From contig NZ_QLMJ01000027.1 in NCBI RefSeq assembly GCF_003259845.1, forward strand, positions 105,291 through 169,290: DNA of 64,000 nucleotides, written 5' to 3'. Below the pieces are notes generated by a model. The model was not told the origin of the DNA. It searched no databases and was given only the letters and a program-made list of their open reading frames with translations. Positions 58,828-64,000 of this stretch are shown here, one piece after another. Numbering within the stretch: position 1 is the stretch's first letter; each line of letters begins with the position of its first letter. Origin of the DNA: Actinoplanes lutulentus. GTDB taxonomy: Bacteria; Actinomycetota; Actinomycetes; Mycobacteriales; Micromonosporaceae. Position numbers and translations under genes: made by a program.

Positions 58828-59253
58828 TCAGCACTGCCAGTGGTGCGAGGAGATGACGTCCTCGTAGACGGTGCGCAGCAGAGTCTTCGCCTGCCCGCCG
58901 ACAGCGATCTTGACGGTCTTGGTGCTGTTGGAAAGGGAGCCGCTGTTGTTGCCCCACGCCGCGGTGCACGAGGAGCCGAAGCTCATGACTCCGCCGCTGT
59001 TGTCGTTGACCTTGGCGCCGGTCTTCTTGTAGTAGTTGTTGCTCAGGTTGGAGTCGGTGCTCTCGTAGTCCCAGGCGGCGACCTCGTAGATGTCGCCCTG
59101 CCAGATGCAGGATTCAGAGGTTTCGCAGTCGCCGTCGAAGTTGGTGTTCGCCGCCGATGCCGGCACGGCGGTTCCGAACAGGACGGCGGTGGCCGCGAAG
59201 CCGGTGACGGCGAGCGTACCGAGCCAGCGTGTCCGCGAAGTGGTCCGAGACAA
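58828..59253 (-). CDS. Small secreted protein with four cysteines, I36-like
   Basis: The 141-residue protein has a signal peptide (residues 1-35, ending ASA). The mature part has four Cys (DGDCETSESCIWQ, GSSCTAAW and the terminal HHWQC) and many Ser, Asn, Gly and aromatic residues. The spacing at the start of the mature chain resembles the peptidase inhibitor I36-like protein at 7346, so the fold may be the same, but similarity is weak. A TTG start fits: AAGGGA lies about 6 bases upstream. Function unknown. Confidence 0.68.
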   Translation of the reverse strand: MSRTTSRTRWLGTLAVTGFAATAVLFGTAVPASAANTNFDGDCETSESCIWQGDIYEVAAWDYESTDSNLSNNYYKKTGAKVNDNSGGVMSFGSSCTAAWGNNSGSLSNSTKTVKIAVGGQAKTLLRTVYEDVISSHHWQC

Positions 59254-59349
59254 GTGGTATCCCTTCCCCGTGCGGAGCGCGTTCGCTCCGCCTACCCATG
59301 AGCCTCGGGTCGCCCCATAGGCTGCGAGGTCAGTCGGACGTAAGTAACC

Positions 59350-60162
59350 TCAAGCGACACTGCGATTGCTTTGAGTGATCAAGTTCAGGAGTTGTTCCGG
59401 CGACTGAACGCCCCGGAGCAGTTCCCGCTGGAGCCGTTCGAGGCCGGGTGCGTGCAGGCCGGTCTCCTTCACCAGGTGGTGACGGGCCTGCCGGAACGTT
59501 ATGGAGGTCGCCTCCACCAGCCTGCCGCTGAGTGCCTCGGCGACCATGAGCTGCAGCCAGAACCGCTCGCGCCTCGGGTGCAGCTCGGCCAGCTTCCGGA
59601 TTCTGGGCAGGGCGAGATCGGTTTGCCCGGACCGCAGGCTGGACAGCACCAGCATCTCCTCGGCCTGGAAGCGCAACTCCTCGAGATAGGCCGCTTCGGC
59701 GCGGAGCGACTGCACGTCCACCACGTCCGGCATCGCTTCGGCGCCGCGCCACAGATCGAGCGCCGCGCGAGCGGTCCCGGCCGCGCCCACCGGATCCAAA
59801 GGCCATCGGGTACGCGCCTCGTGCAGCAATTCTCGGAACCGGTACGCGTCGACGACACAGCTGTCGGGCGCGATCCGATACCCAGCCGTGCTGGTCGTCA
59901 GGGCTCGTTCGGTCTTGTGCCGCACGGCGCCGCGCAGCACCCGGATGTGCGAACGCACCATCTGCGGGGCGTGGGGCGGGTGGCCGGAACCCCAGATCGA
60001 CCGGACCAGCTGTCCGGTTGACACGGGCCGCCCGGCCGCCGCGACCAGCAGCGCGAGCACCTTGCGGCACTGCGGCTGGAGGTCGATCTTCGCCCCGCTG
60101 GACCCCGTGATCTCGACCGGTCCGAGAATCCGCACCTCAGGCCATTCTTGATCTTCGCGCAC
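59350..60162 (-). CDS. Short SARP-type regulator (winged helix plus activator domain)
   Basis: The 270-residue protein contains only the two SARP modules: winged helix (residues about 8-100, VRILGPVEITG, then STGQLVRSIWGSG) and bacterial transcriptional activator domain (about 105-250). There is no ATPase. Small SARPs activate specialised-metabolite clusters by binding direct repeats upstream of targets. No biosynthetic cluster is adjacent, so targets are unknown. The GTG start is the farthest in frame that fits. Compared with the five large SARPs at 7.8-26 kb it is the ancestral-looking short form, not a close copy. Confidence 0.83.
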   Translation of the reverse strand: MREDQEWPEVRILGPVEITGSSGAKIDLQPQCRKVLALLVAAAGRPVSTGQLVRSIWGSGHPPHAPQMVRSHIRVLRGAVRHKTERALTTSTAGYRIAPDSCVVDAYRFRELLHEARTRWPLDPVGAAGTARAALDLWRGAEAMPDVVDVQSLRAEAAYLEELRFQAEEMLVLSSLRSGQTDLALPRIRKLAELHPRRERFWLQLMVAEALSGRLVEATSITFRQARHHLVKETGLHAPGLERLQRELLRGVQSPEQLLNLITQSNRSVA

Positions 60163-60242
60163 AGTGCAGACTCCCGCCTCTAAAGGCGCCCCCCGGAGAC
60201 GGAGAATACACAGTGGACAGGCATCGCGGTGACCCGTCAGCC

Positions 60243-60277
60243 GAGGTGCCCCGCGGCTTATTGCCGCGGGGCACCTC
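60243..60277. terminator. Strong terminator hairpin
   Basis: GAGGTGCCCCGCGGC (60243-60257) and GCCGCGGGGCACCTC (60263-60277) are perfectly complementary over 15 bp with a TTATT loop. Four further pairs extend the stem after one mismatch. It lies 24 bases downstream of the stop of the minus-strand gene at 60301. Confidence 0.88.
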
Positions 60278-60300
60278 AGCTGACCGGTCGTGGAAGTGGA

Positions 60301-60858
60301 TCAGGACTGTGCGAGCAGTGCCAGCAGGAAGTTCAGGATCGCGGCCAGTGTTCCGGCGCTCGGGTTCTGGTCGAGCAGGTGGGTGATCGCGCAGAGCAGA
60401 TTGCCGAGCAGGTTGCCGGGCGCGGACTGGGCGGTGATCGTCAAGTGCACCTGGTTCAGGTCCACGACCAGGCCGAGAACGTCCAGGTGCAGCGGGCCGA
60501 GGGTCAGGTCGAGGACCCGGCACGTCGCCTGGGCCACGGCGGCGGGCATGCTCACGGGCTGGTCGACCGTACCGACGGTGTCTCCGGACGAGTCGGTGAG
60601 CGCGCCCGTCAGGGTGCCCGCGGCGAGCAGGCCGCCGTCCTGGGCGGAGAAGCTCTCCGGTGTGAAGGTGCCGGCGAAGGTGCCCGCGCCTCCGGTGGCG
60701 TCGGTGAAGGTTCCGGTGACCGGGACGCCGGGGATGACGGCGGCCTGGGTGGTGGGTGCGGCGGGAGCGGCGGTGGCGGGGCTCGTGCCCACCGCGGCGA
60801 AACCCAATGCCGCGAGCAGGACTACGAGGATCGTCGAGAACCGTTGCCGGTGTGTCAT
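60301..60858 (-). CDS. Conserved secreted actinobacterial protein of unknown function
   Basis: The protein has 185 residues from ATG 60858, which follows AGGAGG. It has a signal peptide (about 1-31), then a beta-rich region (VPVTGTFTDATGGAGTFAGTF). A hydrophobic C-terminal part follows with LGPLHLDVLGLVVDLNQVHL and GNLLGNLLCAITHLLDQ, a pattern I recall in many actinomycete secreted proteins of unknown function. No catalytic motif is present. Single gene with a strong terminator. Confidence 0.78.
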   Translation of the reverse strand: MTHRQRFSTILVVLLAALGFAAVGTSPATAAPAAPTTQAAVIPGVPVTGTFTDATGGAGTFAGTFTPESFSAQDGGLLAAGTLTGALTDSSGDTVGTVDQPVSMPAAVAQATCRVLDLTLGPLHLDVLGLVVDLNQVHLTITAQSAPGNLLGNLLCAITHLLDQNPSAGTLAAILNFLLALLAQS

Positions 60859-60957
60859 CGTTCCTCCTGGTTTTATGTGCGGTGCTTTCACTGGTAAGCC
60901 TCGATGTCCGCGGAGATCGGTCCCAGTGAGTGCTGTCATCGATCGGCCTGACAACTG

Positions 60958-61578
60958 TCATGTCCGGCTTTCCCGGAGCCAGCCCGCGCCCTCGGCGACC
61001 CGGATCGCTTCGAGGCGGTTGCGAGCGCCGGTCTTGCGCAGGATCACCGAGATGTAGTTGCGGACCGTGCCGGCGGTCAGGTGCAACGTCGCGGCGACAT
61101 CGGCGGCCGGCATTCCGGACGCGGCGACGCTCAGCACGTCCAGTTCGCGCTCCGACAGTGGGCTGCGCGGCGCGGCGACCATGGCGACGACCAGGTCAGC
61201 GTCGATGACGCGTTCGCCCTGGGCCAGCTGCCGGATGCCGCGGATCAGGTCGCTCGGTGCGGCCTGCACGCCGACCACGCCCTGAACGGGGAAGTCCAGC
61301 GCGCGACGCAGCTGGGCCGGTGCGTCCGGGCCGGCCAGCACCAGCGTGACGCAGCCGGGTTGCTCCGCGGTGAGAGTGGTGAACAGGCGCAGGCCGTCGC
61401 CGGCCAGCAACCCCACGTTGATGATCGCCACGTCCGGCGGGACCGCGCGGGCCATGGCCGGCGCCTCGTGGAGGCAGCCGAGCTCGGCCACCACGGTGAA
61501 GTCCTCTTCCAGCGACAATGTCGCGGCCAGGGCGCCGCGCAGCAGATTCATGGGTTCGACGAGCAGGATGCGGATCAT
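60958..61578 (-). CDS. NarL/FixJ-type response regulator with non-phosphorylatable receiver
   Basis: The 206-residue protein is of the DesR-like class. The receiver begins MIRILLVEPMNLLRGALAA, where the usual E-D acidic pair reads E-P. The phospho-acceptor strand reads PDVAIINVGLLAGDG, with Asn54 in place of Asp. The LuxR helix-turn-helix near the C-terminus is intact (LSERELDVLSVAASGMPAADVAATL, of which the TVRNYISVIL recognition helix follows). It therefore probably works without phosphorylation. No histidine kinase gene is adjacent. Confidence 0.85.
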   Translation of the reverse strand: MIRILLVEPMNLLRGALAATLSLEEDFTVVAELGCLHEAPAMARAVPPDVAIINVGLLAGDGLRLFTTLTAEQPGCVTLVLAGPDAPAQLRRALDFPVQGVVGVQAAPSDLIRGIRQLAQGERVIDADLVVAMVAAPRSPLSERELDVLSVAASGMPAADVAATLHLTAGTVRNYISVILRKTGARNRLEAIRVAEGAGWLRESRT

Positions 61579-61700
61579 GGTGGCCTCCCAGCCAGGGAAT
61601 TTCGCGGTGGGAATGCCGACGTCCTCAGATGTGTGGAGGGTCGGCTGGCGCGCCGCCGGGCCGGGTCACCGGGGCGGGCTTGATTCCTGAACCGCGGAAG

Positions 61701-62633
61701 TTAGCTGGGAGGGCCGCTGTGCCGGACGGGTCGTCCGGAGGCGGTCGCGTTTTCGGGCAGAGGTGTGGCGCCGGCCTGGGTGTCCGGCCACCAGGAGGAC
61801 GGGACGGTGCCCATCGGGGCTGCGGTCGTGCTGCCGGCGTCGCGGAGATGGGCGGCGCCGGCGGACTGCTCACCGGGGTGGGACGGGGTGATCGGGTTGT
61901 GCCACGGAGTGCCAGGGGCCGGTGCCAGGGTGGGCGCGGGGTGGTGCTGCCGGGTCTCCGCCCGTGGTGTGGAGGGGCCGTAGAGGGCGGGCGGCGTCGT
62001 GGTGACGGAGACCGGGTGGAGATCGGCCTCTGGCGGCGTGACGAGACGTGCCGTCGCCAGCGGGTCGTGGGCGGCCGGTTGCGTCGCGGCCTTCTCGACC
62101 GGCTGTGCCTTGGTCGTCTTGTGCGGCTGAGCCTTGGTGGTCTTGCCCGGCTTTGTTGCCGGAACCGATGGCAGGGTGTCCGCGCTGGGCAGGTCGGGGA
62201 CTGCCGTCGTGGGCGGATTCTTGGCGGCGGTGAGGACGCGACGGACGAGTGTGCCGGGATCTGCCGCGCGTGCCACCTTCTTCAGCGGCTTTGTCGCCTT
62301 CTTCAGCGGCTTGGTCACCTCTTTCAGCGGCTTTGTCACCGCCTGCGGTGCGGGGGCCGCGCGCTTCGCGGCTTTCGCGACCTTCGTAACCTTCGTGACC
62401 TGCTTCCGTACCGGTTCGGCCTTGTGGAGCTTGGGCTTTGCCGCGATGGCCTTCTGTGCCTTGGCGGGAATCGCCTGCGGGGTGACCAGCTCCTCGACGG
62501 AGGCGAGCGGCCGGTCGAGCACGCCCTCGTCGGCGCGGGCCGCGTGATCCAGGAGGCTCACCGCGAAGTACGCGGCGATGGCCATGCCGATCACGAACAG
62601 CAGGCGGGCGACGCGCGAAACAGTCGCGGTCAC
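61701..62633 (-). CDS. Membrane-anchored Lys/Pro-rich repeat protein
   Basis: The product has 310 residues from GTG 62633, which follows AGGAGG by 6 bases. One N-terminal hydrophobic helix (residues about 7-27, ARLLFVIGMAIAAYFAVSLL) is followed by a strongly basic segment with TKPLK repeats (TKPLKEVTKPLKKATKPLKK, about 95-115) and a long Pro/Thr/His-rich disordered tail. No enzymatic domain is present. The basic repeats could bind anionic wall polymers or DNA, which is inference. Unrelated to its neighbours. Confidence 0.65.
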   Translation of the reverse strand: MTATVSRVARLLFVIGMAIAAYFAVSLLDHAARADEGVLDRPLASVEELVTPQAIPAKAQKAIAAKPKLHKAEPVRKQVTKVTKVAKAAKRAAPAPQAVTKPLKEVTKPLKKATKPLKKVARAADPGTLVRRVLTAAKNPPTTAVPDLPSADTLPSVPATKPGKTTKAQPHKTTKAQPVEKAATQPAAHDPLATARLVTPPEADLHPVSVTTTPPALYGPSTPRAETRQHHPAPTLAPAPGTPWHNPITPSHPGEQSAGAAHLRDAGSTTAAPMGTVPSSWWPDTQAGATPLPENATASGRPVRHSGPPS

Positions 62634-62740
62634 GATCCACCTCCTGCCGGCGCCAGTCGTCATGCCATCGACAAAGGTCTACCCGTCCTGTCGCGTCGGA
62701 TGCGCTTTCGCCCGGAAAAATCTCTGATGACCGGAAAGCA

Positions 62741-62781
62741 GGCGGCGGGCCTGAGCAAACGTTCTGCTCAAGCCCGCCGCC
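62741..62781. terminator. Terminator hairpin of the right-edge gene
   Basis: GGCGGCGGGC then TGAGCA (62741-62757, one unpaired base between) pairs with TGCTCA then GCCCGCCGCC (62765-62781), around a 7-base loop. It lies 13 bases after the stop of the minus-strand gene at 62795. Confidence 0.85.
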
Positions 62782-62794
62782 GGAACTATTCAGA

Positions 62795-64000
62795 TCAGGC
62801 GAAGCCCTTCATGTTCCGCCAGTCGACGGTGAGGACGACCTTCTGAGTGCCGCCGTACGTCGTGGTGGTGGTGTAGAACCGGGTCTCGCCGGTGGCCGCG
62901 ACCACAGCCCACATGTCCGGGACCTTGTCGCCGCTCGCGTCCGGCGTACCGATGACGGTCTTGATCGTGGTCCACCCGCTGCCGTACTGGGTGTCGACGC
63001 CCTGGCGGGACGCCGCCGCGCTCTTCAGCGAGTCCAGGTTGACGCTGGTCGCGACGGTGCCGGGCTTGCCGTGGCGCAGCCACATGAAGCCGGTGTCCAG
63101 GTGCCGCCAGACCAGGTCGGGAGTGCCGTCGAGGTCGACGTCGGCGATGTTCACGATCTCCGCGCGGCTCCAGTTGGTGGCGTCCATCTGGACGGCCGAC
63201 TGGAAGGCGCCACCGGTATAACCACTCAGGATCCAGAACGCGGAACCGGACCGGATCGCCAGGTCGGCACGGTGGTCGCCGGTGATGTCCCCGACCGCCT
63301 TCATCTGGGTCCAGGTGGACGGCGCGGGTACGCCGGCCGGCAGCAGCACCTTGAGCCGGTTGTCGACGTTGAAGCTGCCGTACCCGTCACCCGGGTAGAG
63401 CCAGAAGCCCTCGTGGTTACGGGCGAACAGGTCGGTGGTGCCGTCACCGGGGTAGACGTCGGAGTGCTTCGCGATCAGCGCCGCCGTTCCGGTGGCCGGG
63501 TCGGTCCAGTGCCCGGCCGGGTCGAGCTTGCCGGCCGAGTTGTACGAGGCGACCAGCGAGCCCCAGAGTTCACCGGCGTCGTCACCGGGCAGCGAACGCA
63601 GGTTGCCGTTGGCGTCGATGACGAGCAGGTCCGGCTTCTGGTCGCCGCCGATGTCGCCGGGGCCGTCAGCGACGCTGCTCGGCGGCACGTAGAACGTGTA
63701 GACAGCGGTCGGGCTCGGGTTGCCGACCGAGTCGTACGCGATCACGTGCAGCCCGTTCGGACCGGAGTGCCGTGGCGCCAGGGCCGGCACGGTGGCCTTG
63801 CCGCTGGTCGCGGTCACCGGTACGGGCGTACCCACGCCGTTGAAGGTGTAGGCGAACCGCACGGCGCCGGTGGACTCGAAGGTGACCGGGCCGGTCTGGC
63901 CGAACTTCACGGTGGCCCAGGTGGCGCCGTCCGCTGTCGCTTCGAGGAAGACGTCGCTGGTCACGTCCGGCGCCGGTGGTGCGGAGGCGTCGATGGTGAT
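62795..64000 (-). CDS. C-terminal part of a secreted FG-GAP/VCBS-like repeat protein (5' end outside window)
   Basis: About 401 residues are visible, open to the right edge. The first ~110 look like an Ig-like or lectin module (PDVTSDVFLEATADGATWAT, then HVIAYDSVGNPSPTAVYTF). FG-GAP-like blades follow: GDIGGDQKPDLLVIDANGNL, YPGDGTTDLFARNHEGFWLY, VGDITGDHRADLAIRSGSAF and IADVDLDGTPDLVWRHLDTG. Each has a D-x-D/N-G-x-x-D calcium-type loop, consistent with part of a beta-propeller. Probably extracellular. The N-terminus and any enzyme domain are beyond the window. Confidence 0.8.
   Translation of the reverse strand: MTIDASAPPAPDVTSDVFLEATADGATWATVKFGQTGPVTFESTGAVRFAYTFNGVGTPVPVTATSGKATVPALAPRHSGPNGLHVIAYDSVGNPSPTAVYTFYVPPSSVADGPGDIGGDQKPDLLVIDANGNLRSLPGDDAGELWGSLVASYNSAGKLDPAGHWTDPATGTAALIAKHSDVYPGDGTTDLFARNHEGFWLYPGDGYGSFNVDNRLKVLLPAGVPAPSTWTQMKAVGDITGDHRADLAIRSGSAFWILSGYTGGAFQSAVQMDATNWSRAEIVNIADVDLDGTPDLVWRHLDTGFMWLRHGKPGTVATSVNLDSLKSAAASRQGVDTQYGSGWTTIKTVIGTPDASGDKVPDMWAVVAATGETRFYTTTTTYGGTQKVVLTVDWRNMKGFA

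Noticed and set aside
1..64000. CRISPR arrays, insertion sequences, integrase or att sites
   Set aside because: No regularly spaced repeats, transposase motifs or integrase genes were found on either strand.

Overview
The window is about 72% GC by eye, with dense codon-biased genes, GTG/TTG starts, SARP and LuxR regulators, ECF sigma factors, F420-type oxidoreductases and secreted glycan hydrolases carrying ricin-type lectin modules. This points to a filamentous actinobacterium. The gene families look most like Micromonosporaceae such as Actinoplanes, but that is inference. No rRNA, tRNA, CRISPR array or insertion sequence was seen.

Left part (1-7.8 kb): the 3' end of an unrecognised, possibly toxin, gene; a hairpin; and a suppressor-of-fused-type immunity gene. 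Then come a GNAT acetyltransferase, a pair of phage-like genes (1694-4130), a DUF1622 membrane protein, an ECF42-type sigma factor coupled to a DGPF/YCII protein, a lipoprotein and an I36-like secreted protein.

Regulatory island (7.8-26.1 kb): three very large SARP-AAA-TPR regulators (A 7837-11022, C 13492-16683, E 22982-26140), two SARP-NB-ARC regulators (B 12399-10558 truncated, D 17843-20707 intact) and two LuxR-HTH proteins whose receiver-like domains lack a phospho-acceptor. A LuxR gene lies directly upstream of a SARP-NB-ARC gene twice, so a cassette seems to have been duplicated and one copy broken. Three of the five SARPs carry rare TTA codons. A beheaded PadR gene and a perfect palindrome sit between LuxR-2 and D. 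An alpha/beta hydrolase and two PPOX-fold flavin/F420 proteins are interspersed.

Middle (26.1-44.2 kb): an ECF sigma factor, a GNAT, a hydrolase, then a secreted carbohydrate-active region. It holds a GH64 beta-1,3-glucanase with a LacI-type operator in its promoter, a beta-helix protein and a GH46 chitosanase, all with ricin-type lectin modules, and a ROK regulator divergent from the chitosanase. Embedded in it are a SUKH-4-like orphan immunity gene, a coupled three-gene pseudopilin operon whose products are fused to Ig-like repeats and a lectin domain, a seven-repeat secreted beta-propeller and a large membrane protein.

Right part (44.2-64 kb): PPK2, a CPA1 antiporter, a CrtU-like flavoenzyme, a cysteine-desulfurase-like enzyme, a GT4/methyltransferase/toroid/methyltransferase cassette, a small coiled coil, DedA, ThuA-like, a four-gene MacB-type ABC/fusion-protein/lipoprotein operon, small secreted proteins, a short SARP, an atypical response regulator, a Lys/Pro-repeat membrane-anchored protein and the C-terminal part of a secreted FG-GAP-like protein cut by the window edge.
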